Positions 1-13,207 of a stretch of DNA of 64,000 nt are shown here, piece after piece. The DNA comes from Paulownia fortunei (lineage: Eukaryota > Streptophyta > Magnoliopsida > Lamiales > Paulowniaceae). Positions within the stretch are counted from its first letter, which is position 1, and every line of letters begins with the position of its first letter. The stretch covers positions 3,356,960 through 3,420,959 of the forward strand of contig CM033123.1 in the NCBI GenBank assembly GCA_019321725.1, written 5' to 3'. The position numbers and the translations under genes were made by a program. Under the pieces are notes generated by a model. That model did no database searches, was not told the DNA's origin, and saw only the letters and a program-made list of their open reading frames with translations.

Positions 1-3000
1 AAAAATTATATAAGATATATTTATATGAGATTTTTTTAAAAATTTAATAGTACCATTTTTTAAAAAAATAATTTTTAATAAGTAAAGCTTATCCGTGTTG
101 GCAAGTAGTGACGGGTAAATTAATTAATGGTTCAGTTAACCATTGGGCCAAAAATAAATATTGGGCCATTAATACGACAAATGAGCTCATTCAAATAATT
201 GGTGGATTTGCTGGCTTACTCAAATGGATATTTCTAACATAACAATTGGCCCCATTAAGGAGTTAATTGTTTTGTTAAAGCCCATGACCTATTTTGGCAA
301 CGTCACCCCAAATTAGGTAGATACCTCGGCTGAGTTTAGATCCTCTATTACAAGTTTGGCATTTTACAAATAAACAATCACACAAATTAAAAAGCAGAAT
401 TCAATTGCCAAATCTTAACTTTGGCGCTCTCACCAACAAATTCTTAGAAAAGTCAAACTTGATATTGCAATCGTGATTGTTTAAATAATTTTATTAAATT
501 TTTTAAATAAAGTTAATGAATTTATTATTATAAATTTAAAATTTTAACTCTAAATTTATCAATCCAAACACAAATTTATACAAAATATTTTTTAAATCTT
601 CGCTTGGACATAGCATTTCCTTTTTAACAAAAATAAATATTAACCATTATTATAGCTTTGATAATAACTACGATTAGCCCCATGTGCTATAATTTTTATG
701 ACAGCATCAATTATGATCATAGTTGTAACTAATTCGAATGTTGTTGTGATTCTTATTTTGGAGACGATGGAGTCGACTGTTTTCATTCCAAGTGACGATT
801 GAACACATGTAAATAAGCTTGGGGGATTACATGGTCAAGAGTTGTTCTTTTTTTAAAATTATTATTATTATTTTATTTTATTTTATTTTATTTATAAAGA
901 GAATACTGACTAATTTTTTAAGTCTAACTCATCTCCTAATGATTCAAAATCATGACCATGGTCAAGACATAATGTCTGTGATTATAAAACAAGTAAAATC
1001 GGATTATGCAGACATATCTTACCAACTCTTGACTCAACCCATTTAGTGCAGCATCAAGTGTTCGCTTGTAACTCTTAAACTTTTTACTCCACTAATTTAT
1101 CATAAATGAGACGATGTTTTTGAAGAGTTTAAGATTCGAGCTCGTTTTAAAAAAATTGAGCCCCGAACCATTTGTTCCAAAAAAAAGTTAAAAAAATAAA
1201 AACATATAGTATTTGAATCATAATCTTCCATATTATAATTTCTATTATTTTCATGATTATTATTATAATATCATCATTATTATTGCTAACGTAACATTAT
1301 CATATTATAAAGTATAATTTAAATACTTTATTTTTATTACACCCTACTGTATGAATTTATAATAATTACATAAAAATTATTACTACCAATGCCATTATTA
1401 TTTAAACTAGTTATAGAATTATTACCACTATTATTATCAACAAAAGTCAAATAATTTAAATGAACGAAAATAGTTTATATCAAGTTCCATAAAAAAAAAA
1501 AATTAAATTCAAGTCCAGTTTCAATCAATCTGACACACTAAGCTTGTAATTAAGACGGTCCATCTCATCTTGCAACCAGTTAAAAGATTTCTTTTAAGAT
1601 TTGGTAGTTTTGTGCAGGACGGGGCCACATCCACAAAATGAAAAAAATTGCCAGATTCCAGATAAAGCATATGTGGTATGAGGAAAAAAAAAAAAAAAAC
1701 AGATTTTCTCTAGTAAATAACAAAATAGCATAGTACTAACCCATAACCCAACTTAATGTACCTGAATTGTTGACTTGATCTGTCCATTTTTTTTTTTCAT
1801 AATTCCCATGCACCTCGTGCACTAGAATAATATTTTTTTAATTGATATGGAAAGATCTTTTGTTTCACATTTACCAAAATTATCGGGTTGTTACAATGTA
1901 TATATATGGATTGTGCATTATTTTTTTTTAAATTAATTTTTGAATTGAATTGAATTTAAATTTATTTATCATGGTATCAAAATATTAAATTTGGAGACGA
2001 TGGTGAGTTTGGATCATGACCTATTAATTTACATGTATCGTCAATACTATAATATTATTGTTTATAGCAGGATATATTAGACTGTAGTACCCGATAATAT
2101 TCCATTATCATAAATTGTGTATTGTTCTTCTTCGTTGGAGACCTTTTGTAATATGATTTATTTCTAAAGTATTATTATGGATAAAACTAATGTTTGTTTG
2201 GTGTTATTAGTAGTGTATTATTTTCTATTGTAAATTTCAGTTAGACAATAGTAACTTTGTTCTAAAACTTTTTATTATGTATTAATGAGTAATGATTTGT
2301 ATTTTTCTATAACATTAATAACATCATGATATACCATGATCAATATGGAACAGCACTTATCAACATTATCACAAATACCGCAACTTCAAACCACGCTTCA
2401 TTTACATCACGAGGCCTATGCTCCATAACTTGTCTGACTCATTAAATAATACATATTTTATTAATATTTAAATAAAATTATACATGTTTATTTTACATAC
2501 TGATATTAATATTTTATTTTAAAATATAATTTTATGCATATCTAACAATTCACAAATCCCGTTTGTCCTATGTCTTATCCAATTGTATTATGTCTGTCCC
2601 TACGTTTCTTTGCATTCTTCGTTCTTCTCTTATGATTTGAGATGGTGCTGAATTTTGAATTTTCTTCTTAGTATTTTATTTTCTAACATTATTCCACGAC
2701 ATCCAACATCTGACAAACAAAATCAGATACTACTATGAATAACATAAATTTTTTGAACTTATATCCCAATAACTCATATGTGCTCTACTTATATTGCATT
2801 GACTGCAAAATTATTAAACTATACATGTAGCCCTGGAATTTTGGTTGTTTGGGACCATAACCATTTGCACAAAAAGTTAATCTCTTGAAAGAGCTTTTGT
2901 TTCTAATTTCTTCAAACTTGGAGGTATCTAAAAATAGATTATGTCACAACATAATTAGAATTATTTTCATTATTTAATCTATCAAGTATTTTAATTTGCG

Positions 3001-6000
3001 CAGGTGTATTGCAAAAAAAATATTACATAAAAAACTTTTTAAAGCGAATCCACAGCTCCATCAAATTTGTAATTATATTCTCAGGCAATATCAAATATAT
3101 ATATATATATATATATATATTAATGCAAAAGCACTTTCTGCGAGAATTAATTATATAATTTGAATTCGGTATCGAGCAAAAACTTAGTTATATTACATTA
3201 GCTTCGATTATTTAGTTTGAGATTGGCAATTGATTCTGGATCCAAATTATTTGACCTATTTGAACTTAAATAAACTATTTCAAACTTGACCCGATGATTT
3301 ATTAATTATCTGCAAATGCTAAGATCCTGTCTCCATTTGTATTTTGGCCACTGGCCCATCTTTTCAATTTTTTTATCTTAATTTTGTATTATATTTTGAA
3401 TTATCGTATATTTTTTTAAACATATATATGTAGTGAATACATGCACTTAATGTTCACTTATACAATTTTAAAATGAAATATAATATTAAATTTAAAAAAA
3501 ATCAAAATACTACCTCATAAATTGATGCAGTTACTGCAGTAAGTTGATGTATGTAGGTTGGTAACATTTTATTAAAATAATATAGTTCATTCAACTTAAT
3601 GCATGTAAGTTGCCTTTTTCTTTTTATTGAGAACGAGGAAAATTCATAGGATTCCCTACAACATATTCCTTGTTTGCTTCTCATTGGTTGCTATTTTGGA
3701 GGTCTGTGGACACGACAATTACCATCACGTTATCCCACAAAAATGTGTGGCTCTCTAGTCCGAAACCAATCATAAAATTATCAAAAAATAAATTGTTACA
3801 TCTTGAAAATTATTGGCATTGTTTGGTGTTATTTACAGTATGTTGGAAAAAAAATATTATCAAACAATGTATTTTGAATAGTAGAATTGAGAAATATATA
3901 AAGAATGAGAATATTTAGATATTTTATTAAAAAATTAATATAATTTATTTTGAATAATATTTTCAATTATAAATATATTATCAATGTTATTTATTGTGAT
4001 TAATATTATATTAAAGAAATAAAAATGTGATTCTCCAAAATAGCAATCCAAACTCGTTATCTTTTTGGGAGAAGGAAAATATTCTAGGAAAGTAGAACCT
4101 AACAAAGTCATTGTGCTCGAGCATGTTTGGTTTTTTAAGTTCCTCTAGATAAATATTTGATCCTTTAAATTAGAATAATTTAATATTAGTATACTAATTT
4201 TCTAAAATGAGCACATTATTTCAATTTTTATCAAAAAATTTATTTTTGATCAACATTTGCTGATATAACACAAAAGACCATTAAAATATGCTGACATGGA
4301 CTATAATTTGAAGATTTTTAAATTTAAAAAAAATTATATTATGTGGCAATTATGTGAACAAAAACAAAAAAATAAACAAAATTAGTGAAGTTTTTAAGTG
4401 GACATAAAATAATAATTAAATTTATATTTATTCCTTTTCCATTTGTAAAAATTTCAAGAAAATCAAATTTTCATTTTTTATTTTTCTTTTTCTCCTCCAA
4501 CTTTTTTCTTACCCACTTACTACCACCCATTTATCGCCACCATCTGCCCCCACCACCACCACCACCCACCAATCATTTTTTCTTCTCTTCTATTTCCACC
4601 ACCACCTATCAATACACCCAAATTCACACCTCAAACCCCCATTCTAAAGTTAAACCTACACAAAATATTATACTGAATAGAATTTGTTAAGTTATTATTT
4701 TTTTTTCAATTCGATAATTTGACTAAATCAAGTTTTTTCAAAAAAATAAGTTAAAATCAATAAAATAATTAGAAACATTAAAAAATAAGATCATAATTGT
4801 ATTTTTTATTTATTGTTTTTTTGAGTTTTGTTGAATCAAGAAATAAAATTTACTATTAAAAGTTAATAAATATAAGAATATTTTATTAAAAGAATTTATA
4901 AAAATTATAATTCAGTACGAGGTATATTTAATAAACTGAAACCAAACATCAAAACCAAATGAAATACAATTTTTTTTTAAAGATAAAACCTGAATGTTTA
5001 ACCTAATTTTCTGGTTCGATACATACGATTTTTTTAGTTTCGATTCAATTTGGTTAAATTGATTTATCGAATTATAAACACCGCTACTCTTGAGTAAACA
5101 AGTCAACTGTCAAATATTTTTTACAAATAATATTATTATAGAATTGAATTCAACGTATCCATTTTCAATTTCAAATTTTCTACCATGATCATTAAAAGTA
5201 ATTTCATTTAATTCTTACTATTAATCTCTAGTTATTAATCATGTGATGAAATCAAACAATTAATAATTATTCTATTCATTTCTTATTCATTATAAATAGC
5301 AAGCAGAGAAAAAGAATGCTTATATCATTTCTTTTTCTTCATTCATTTCCTAAATTCATTATATTCCTTTCTAATTCTATTTTTACATATGAATCGCTCC
5401 CTAAATAAATCAGTAATATTCCACCAAAAAAACAAAAAAACAAAAATTATGTTGAAAGATGAAACATTATATTAGCATATTTTAAAAGGAAAAAAGAAAT
5501 ATAAATTTGGAAAACAACGTAAATGAATAGAATTTATGTTAGTTTGCAAAGTGGTGGTTGTCTATTCATAACCTTTTTAAGAAATGAATTTTGTCACCTA
5601 GACTTACGTAAGTCAGAAACGAATTTTGACACCGTCTATTTCTTATTATTATCAAGTGATAGGGGCTCGATCGGGCTTCAATAATAATTCTAAATGGCAG
5701 CACATGCAATTTTTTTTTTACTTTACCTGTTCACATTTAGATATTGAATTAGCTACAATGTAAAGTTAAATTATTTTATTTTTTAATAAACATATTCTAT
5801 TAGTTATGAGAAAATTTTGATAATATAAAATTACTTGCAAATCATAACAATTTATTATGTTGTTTATGACTATTATAAGATTTTTTTAAATATTTAATTA
5901 ACTTATTTGATAATGCATTTATAAAAATAATCGAATTGATTAGTCTGCAGCACTAATGTAGAATTTAATTTTGTACAAAAATAGTACTCTTATTTTCTCA

Positions 6001-6290
6001 AATTTATCGCTTCCATTGTTTTTCTAGGATGTTGTCTTCATTTTTAAAATATTTTTTAAAAAAATTAATTAAATAATGATATAATGTTGTTAACTCGCAG
6101 TCATAATTTATATATAATAGTGTAAATATATAAAAAAATATATATTTAAAATTTTTATTTAAAATTTTGTGCCGAATTAAAATAACATCATAAATATAGA
6201 ACGAGGAAGTTAAAAACATTCGAATGGACGATTGATGTGGTGATGGCGATAGGTGGGAGTGATATTTTACAATCACTGCCACCAAGCTCC
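1..6290. repeat. Duplicated block, copy A, 5' arm; no gene
   Basis: AT-rich sequence without a supportable gene. It is homologous, with many indels, to about 36,052-45,801. Matching landmarks include the stretch around 110-330 (near 36,245-36,440), the run around 2,540-2,830 (near 39,780-40,100) and the stretch before the P450 (6,231-6,300 versus 45,742-45,811). The first bases match the interior of a MITE in copy B (35,899-36,212), so the duplication extends left of this window. About 460-940 is largely extra relative to copy B. The short reading frames here are chance AT-rich frames. Confidence 0.75.
3096..3122. repeat. (AT)n microsatellite
   Basis: Uninterrupted alternating AT of about 27 bases. 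The homologous place in copy B (near 40,415) is not a comparable AT run, so this tract grew or shrank after the duplication. Confidence 0.85.
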
Positions 6291-6298
6291 TTTAAATA
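6291..6298 (+). promoter_or_regulatory. TATA box of copy-A P450
   Basis: TTTAAATA lies 49 bases before the ATG at 6,347. The preceding 60 bases are nearly identical to those before the intact copy-B gene, so the core promoter was duplicated with the gene and has not decayed visibly. Confidence 0.55.
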
Positions 6299-6346
6299 GG
6301 ACTCAGGTGTCTGTGCTCCATTCATCATGAGCGAAGAATAACAAGA

Positions 6347-8660
6347 ATGTGGGCTTCCATTTTGATCATTTCAGTGTTCACAATTCTTGTTGTGACAGCA
6401 TGGAGATTCTTCAACTGGGTTTGGCTCCAACCCAAGAGGATGGAGAAGATACTCAGGAAGCAAGGGTTGAAAGGCAATTCTTACAGGTTTTTGTTTGGAG
6501 ATGCCAAAGAGACCGCCATCATGTACGAGGAATCCTACTCCAAACCCATCGGCATTGACGATGATATCGGGCCTCGTGTCCTTTATTTCCAAGACCATAA
6601 AGACATACGGTATCCTTTGTTAACGATCTGAATAAGTTTTATATGTCTATCTTTCTCACACGCTGCTCGATCGACTTGACTTGACTGAGCATCCTTTCAT
6701 CAAAAAACTATTGTTAACGATCAGAATGAACAAATTTTACGTGTCTATCTTTCTCACACACGCTGCATGAGTTGACTCTTGCAGGCGAGAATTCGTTCAT
6801 GTGGGTGGGTCCAAGACCATTGGTGTTCATAATGGATGGTGAGTTGATGAAAGTTGTAATGAGCAAGCACATGTCGTTTCAGAAGTCTTTCAAGATATCT
6901 AATCCAATATTCAGAAGGCTGATTGGGGGACTTATTCGATTTGAGGGTGAAAAATGGAGCAAAAATAGAAAGAAGCTGAACCCTCCTTTTCATTTGGACA
7001 AGCTGAAGGTGAGTCTTAGACATTCAAGATTATTTCATCACACAATAATTTAAGAATTTGGCACTATGGATAACTTCAAAGCTTCTGCGAATTTTTTGGT
7101 AATGAAATACTTAGTACAGTCACGATAGGCCGAGGTTCTGAATTGGAATGGGGAGAGAACAAGTACAACAATATTCTTGAAATTCTAATTTTTGTATGAT
7201 CGTGTATGACAGGACATGGTAACTACAATGCAAAAGCAGTGTGGGGATATCCTAGATGAATGGAGCAGCATGGTCCCAAAGGATGGGTCCCCGGGTGTGG
7301 TTGATGTGTTCCCTTATCTTCCAGACTATACTGGTTCTGTAGTATCATATGCATTATTCAGCACTCCCTTTGATGGATTAATGAAAAGGACTTTCAATAT
7401 CATCTCTGAGCTCACTTCTTGCCAAACAGGCTCAGCCTTTCAGCATTCCTGGAGAGCAGTAAGTCACACTAGTAAAAAACTTCAGCAAAGAATATATGTA
7501 TATACAAGTGTGTGTGTGTGTGTGTGTGTGTGATATTCATAGAGAACACATCATATCAGGAGTTTCGGCAAAACAAACAGATCAGAAACGAGACATTTAG
7601 GGGTTGGTTATTTGTTTGGCCTCTCAAATTATCCTGCGGTGTTTCTTTGTTTATAGGTACTTTCCAACCAAGAAATATAGGAGGGCTAACGCAATTGAGA
7701 ACGAATTAACAGCCACATTTACCAATATGATGCACGAAAGGTTGAAGAAGAGACAGACAGGAGAAATCAGTGGTGAACCCGACTTATTTGATCTGTTCTT
7801 GGATGAATTAAACGAAGTAGACATAAAAAGCAGTAAAGCTCATGCGATGGTCGTTCATGAGATCATTCAACAATGCAAGCTATTTTTCTTGGCTGGTTAT
7901 GAGACCACCTCTAATATTATTTCTTGGACCATAGTTATGCTTGCCGTTCACCAAGACTGGCAAGATCGTGCTAGAGAAGAGATTTTCCAAGTCTTGGGAA
8001 ACAAGAATAAGATCAATGCTGATGACTTTGGGCCAGCTAAAAATTGTAAGTGTAAGGTTTTGACATTCATCATCCACCTAGATTATATGCACACACGAAG
8101 ATGACAATGTGGTTATTCCGCAAAGGGTATTTTGGCCATTTCCAACAACATTGCCCCCCTCCCCCCCCAAAAAAATAAAATAAAATAAAAATGCACTACT
8201 ACTAATGTCAGCTACTTTTCTATTTTACAGCAGCTAAATCTGATAGTACACGAGATATTGCGTTTTATATCCACCATCAATTGAAGTGAGTAGAGTGGTT
8301 GAAGAAGAAACAGCCTTGGGAGAATTCCGCTTGCCAAAGGGTACAATGGTAATGTTGCCAGTAATTCTACTGCATCGAAACCCTAGAATCTGGGGCGATG
8401 ACGTTTTAGAGTTCAAACCCGAAAGGTTTGCCGAAGGAGTACTTAAAGCAGCCAATGGTCATGCCGCATTCATACCCTTCGGTTGGGGTGTCCGTAATTG
8501 TATTGGGGCTAACTTGGGAGTATGGGAAACCAAAGTATTTATTACATCGTTCCTGCAGAAGTTCTCCTTTGAGATTTCACCAACCTATGCACACGGACCT
8601 ATGGTTTCTCTAAACATGCAACCCCAGTACGGTGCTCCTCTTGTGCTACGTAAACTCTAG
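6347..8660 (+). pseudogene. CYP72A-type cytochrome P450 pseudogene (copy A)
   Basis: Broken paralogue of the gene at 45,858-48,925. Exons by comparison with copy B: 6,347-6,609, 6,785-7,008, 7,213-7,458, 7,657-8,045 and 8,234-8,660. All GT/AG splice sites are kept. Four exon indels destroy the frame: 5 bases missing near 6,576 in exon 1, 2 bases missing near 7,412 in exon 3, 1 base gained near 8,027 in exon 4, and 1 base gained near 8,265 in exon 5, which leads to TGA at 8,286. Family motifs are still readable in pieces: membrane anchor, AGYETTS I-helix, PERF, and the haem loop FGWGVRNCIG. CYP72 clan enzymes are ER-bound monooxygenases. A functional product would need every indel compensated, so I call it a pseudogene. 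Sequencing error is unlikely with four independent events, but raw reads could test it. Confidence 0.88.
7508..7532. repeat. (GT)n microsatellite in P450 intron 3
   Basis: About 12 GT units just after exon 3 of the copy-A pseudogene. The same intron of copy B has a (GT)n run at 47,798-47,818, so the repeat predates the duplication. Confidence 0.85.
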
Positions 8661-10148
8661 ACTTGCATGTCGAGTCACTTTTCTCAATATTCTCCTAGTT
8701 ATCTCTAGAATGCATTCTACATCACACGTTGTGTGTGTGTAGAAATACTTCTACGAGATGAATGTACGCATAATAAGTCATGTTGATGATCTGTCTTTTT
8801 TTTGTTTTTTTCCCTTAATCCTAATAAAACTGCAGTTATTATGAATATTTGTTTTGAAATCTTTGAAAGCACAAGCATTTTAATCCAATTTGATTCAGGA
8901 ATCAATGGAGCATCAACGCATTGTAAATAAAATAATATACTGTAGACCTAATAAGGCATCATGGTATACACCTAATCTACGGATGGCTAGCTCCATGATT
9001 GTCTCTTGCACCTAGCACTCTAGCATGTCAAATATATATTCTCGTTATAAATTTTTATAATGTCAAAAAATAAAAAAGAATAAAATAGGCTGCTATACTA
9101 TTCAAAATATTTGAGTATTATGTTTTAAGAAGAATATAGCAAAATTTTTTCGACAATAAAAACTTGAACGAAATTGTATATATGCTCGTGCTCGTGCAGT
9201 ATTTTTTTGAATAATTAATTAATTTGTAGTTTATTATGCAGAAATCTCATTTAACTCTTGATGATTTACTTATATATATATTGAAGGGAACTTGGAAGGC
9301 AGATCACAATCTCGAAGATCCTACGAATCTACTAAAATTAGGTATTAAAGAGTGTCCCCTTGCATGGTATCCTCTCATGTGCTAGAAGAGCCACTCTACT
9401 AAAGTGGTGAGTGGACGCTCTTTTAAACCATACACCTCTTTGTACTCATTAAAAATTACTGTATATGAAACCTTTGCAAATTTTGATAATTAACTATTGG
9501 ATAACAATTTCAAGGACCCATGATAAATATATATAGTAAGTGTTTGTAGGTCAAGATTTATAATTTTTCGTTTGGATCTAATCCAACCCAGTTGATGTCG
9601 GGTTTCAACCCGAAACTTCAATCATGGATCTTTGACAAAATCAATATTCGAACTCGTTGTATATTAACACACACATCCCCAACACGTGCTTCTGAACCCA
9701 CTTATTATAAGTATTCTTGAAATGCTCGGCCAAAAGTAATTGACATTTCAAATTTATATATATATACTTGATGACAATAATTTTTAAACTTCATTTATTG
9801 ATTTAAGTATCAATAAATTTTGATTGATAATACCTCCAACAAACCTAACCATGCAAAAGGTTCAAGGTCAACCAAATCGAAGTCATCTTTGTGCTGACGA
9901 ATGAGATGCAAATATGACACGAATTAATATCATCAATTAATTGTAATCATATCAGGTAATGAAAATTTGCAGGACGGAAAATCCAAATTACTACTTCCTT
10001 ATCCCATAGGTCGGATCTAAACGTTAATAATTCAATAAATTACAATAATTGGTGCGTTTAGGTTGAATCAGGCCAAATATCTCAGCGACATTGTAAAAAA
10101 TTCAACAAGAACCATTAGCCGTTCAATATAAAATTACACATAGTTAAA
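8661..10148. repeat. Duplicated block, copy A, 3' arm; no gene
   Basis: 3' flank of the P450 pseudogene, homologous to copy B in two blocks. 8,661-9,031 matches 48,926-49,302, and about 9,027-10,148 matches about 52,757-54,262. Copy B has 3.46 kb between these blocks. The unoccupied site for the copy-B MITE is visible at 9,638-9,645. Homology stops near 10,148. No coding sequence is seen. Confidence 0.75.
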
Positions 10149-10440
10149 GTACAGTGCAGAAAGTTTCATGTCACGAGTTGTTTGTAACTGATTAGATTGT
10201 CATAATATGATAATGGTATTATATAACAGTCTATAACCCCATTAAAAAAATATTATTTAAATAAGTATCATCTCATGAATTGGGACATAATAAGCATAAC
10301 AATTTTAAGGTTTAATGAGAATCACAACGTTTCAACTCGGATTTAACATGATGAGTCAAATCACAATTAACTTATGAACTGCGCAAAATTTTGCAGTCTC
10401 ATTTTTGCGAGCGGCTATCTTGAGGCGGTCCTCAGACTCA

Positions 10441-10815
10441 CAGCGTGTTTGTTTATATTTTTAAAGGAAATCTTTTTATTTTTATTTAAAATTTTAAAAA
10501 TACATTTATTTTATTCATTTACATCATAAATATAACTTTTTTATTTTAAAAATTTATTTTCAACCTTATTAATATTCACATCTTTTCGTGCATTTATCAA
10601 AATCATTTTCAAATTTATTCATGTATCACACATTTTTATGTACAAAATACCATAAAATAAAAATATTTTTATTTTTAAACTTATATAGTCTGCATAAAGA
10701 TATAAATAATTCAAATATATTTTTATTTTTATATAAATATTTAATAAAAATATTTTAAATCTTGAAAATACTGAAAATACAAAAATGAATTTTAAAATGA
10801 AACCAAACGAGCACT
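10441..10815. mobile_element. MITE-like foldback, about 375 bp
   Basis: The left end (AGCGTGTTTGTTTATATTTT) and the reverse complement of the right end (AGTGCTCGTTTGGTTTCATT) are imperfect inverted repeats enclosing AT-rich DNA without an ORF. This GTTTGG-type terminus is common in plant non-autonomous DNA elements. I could not find a convincing target-site duplication. Confidence 0.35.
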
Positions 10816-11500
10816 CAATCTCTTTGGTCACTCTAATGTAGAAGTCCACCACGCAAGAAGTATTCTTAAACTCTGGCCCAACAGAAAGCTCACAAAACAA
10901 AGTAGTCCACTTCCTTGCAAAAATGGGCTGAAGTTAACTACTGGGACGGCCCATTTCCCTCAAATTTGATCCCCGCGAACTTTTTCTTTACTTTTCTTTT
11001 TTTTTTTCCTTTTTTTTTTTTTTGTGGTGATGGGGGTCCCCCTTTTGATGTCATAACCATGACTGAATTTTTTCTCTCCAATGATTAAATTTCTTTTAAT
11101 AAAAATAGAATTTTGCAAGATATAAATCATAGTACATTTTGTTTCTCATCTTCTTAACAGTCATAAAAAATATGTAGAACACCCACATCTGAAGTGGTGT
11201 AGTCGTAAAACATTTAGAGTATAACATAGAGGATTGATGAATACTTTGGTTCTTTATGGGTAAGTTCTCGAATACCATCTTTAGGTCTTATACGAAGTGA
11301 CGGATTGTGACATAATAAGAGTCAACGTGTTGAATATCCACTTTAAATGTATATAAATTACTGTTATATTAGTATTTATTCGATGGTCGATCACCTAGAA
11401 GAGAAAATCATCCACTTTTAAAATTAATCAATTCAAGCGTGGATACCTATATTAGTAAAAAAAAAAAAAGCTCCAATATACTATATTTTTACACATTGCA

Positions 11501-11654
11501 ATGTCATTCTCATGAAAATTACTTGTACACATTTTAAATATGTGTACTATGTATATTTCCTCGACACCCACTAAGAAATGTTATTCTCATGAAAAGTACT
11601 TGTACGGATTTTAAATATGTGTACTATGTCTATTTCCTTGACACCCACCGGCCC
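11501..11654. repeat. 77-bp tandem duplication
   Basis: Two direct units with a 77-base period, beginning ATGTCATTCTCATGAAAA at 11,501 and ATGTTATTCTCATGAAAA at 11,578. They differ at a few positions. Non-coding. Confidence 0.8.
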
Positions 11655-12202
11655 GGCCCTATTATTTTCAAAGCAGTCACCATTGTCCAGCTACTTATAT
11701 AAATTTGTTAAAGCTGTCAAAAGGACCTATTAACTGGATCTGTGCATGTGCAGTTATCATGCATTTCCAGCCATTTTTGGTATTCTTTATCTGTAAAATC
11801 AATTTCTTCCTGCTCAGCAAAGAAAAAAAAGAAAACAGCTGGTTCCTTCTTGGCAAGAAGGATGCAAATTGAATGCCCATCACATGTTTTGTACATGAAC
11901 TGAAATATATACATTTATATGTTTGTGGGTCGGGGGAGTGATGCATGCACCCCTTTAAATGCTCAGTTTCTTGCATTACAAGTGGTTGAATTATGGAGTA
12001 TGGACTATCAGCATGTGGGCACAAGTTTCTGCTTCTTTTTGTTGCCCATTCTTAGAACTCTTGGGAAATTTATTAGGGTTATGGTTCTTTGTGCTAGAAA
12101 ACCATAGTCAGAGCTTAAAGATCGACTTTGTAGATATGTTTCTAAGGAATAAAAATTAACTATTTCGATACGACCGAAAACATGGATATGCTGTTTGACT
12201 CT

Positions 12203-12590
12203 TTGGCAGTGTTTGCAACTTATTCTCCAAAACAATTCTCAGACTGAAAAAAAAAAAAAAAATAGTTTTTAGTGTTTTCAAATGTTAATTTCTGATTTTA
12301 CTTCACTTAATTTGAAAGTAGAGGATGAAGTGCTTCTGGTACTTTTGTAAATACATATAAATTTATTTTTACTTTCCTAATTTTTGCATAATTCAAAAAA
12401 TGCTTTTGACATTTTTATTATTTTACTGAAAACCTCATTTGAAAATGTTTAATAATTTAGTACTCTTAACTCTAACTTTTTTTTATCTTTTCACTTCTCT
12501 TTCCACACACTAACCATTTTAGCTTCTTTTTCATTCCTCAACAATCTTTAAATTTATTCACTAATTTAAGCGAACACTCCCTTTCCCTAG
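12203..12590. mobile_element. MITE-like foldback, about 385 bp
   Basis: The left terminus CAGTGTTTGC and right terminus GCGAACACTC form an inverted repeat around AT-rich, ORF-free DNA. Size and end sequence resemble non-autonomous hAT elements, but no clear 8-bp duplication was seen. Confidence 0.3.
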
Positions 12591-13207
12591 TTTAGAAAGC
12601 TGAAAATCATAAACGGATCATCTTTGTACTTAGTTATAAAGTAGCCGAAAACATTTCTAAAGGTTTAACAATTGAGTTACAACCATGACTAAAGGTATAG
12701 AGTTATAAATGATTATAGTTATGACAACCTCAAAGATATAGTAGTGTATGACTTTCTTTCATCAAGAAATTTTGAACAAGTTAAAGGTTGAAAAATACAA
12801 TTGATCATTGTTTTGGAATCTAGGAAGTCCAAAACTACACTTTGGTTATTCCTTGACAAGTTTCATAGTTCTGCCAAATATTCATTATCATTTTGACAGA
12901 TCAAGAAACCTGTCCTCTACAACTACTGTAATAACATTATGATCTCTAAGAAGAAAAGCCACAATAAATTCTAAGCTTCCAAATAGACATATTTCATAAA
13001 TTCTTGAAATGAAACATTTTCCAAAATTATGACAAAACCCTCATATCTCTAAAAATAATGTAGTAACACTATGAATCCTAACACTCAAGTAGACCTCAAC
13101 AAATTATTCACATGGTGATCACACACCCACAAAAAGAAGAAAAGGATAGCTGATACCCCCACTTGTACATATAAAAGAAAATGAAAGATGATCTTTCTCA
13201 AGAATAA

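Larger units (their letters stand above)
10149..13207. other. Intergenic, AT-rich, with foldback elements and a short tandem repeat
   Basis: Single-copy spacer between duplicated block A and the KCS gene. It holds two MITE-like foldbacks and one 77-bp tandem duplication, listed separately. A minus-strand frame at 11,717-11,914 contains a Cys-rich stretch but has no splice context or family resemblance I can name, so I do not call it a gene. Nothing else is supported. Confidence 0.6.

Noticed and set aside
4385..4690. Pro/His-rich plus-strand frame
   Set aside because: Produced by a CCA/CAC-rich low-complexity patch; the copy-B counterpart (42,590-42,715) does not keep the frame.
11717..12024. 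Minus-strand frames with a Cys-rich text
   Set aside because: Two overlapping frames compete, neither has a recognisable domain, and no start or splice signals support a gene.
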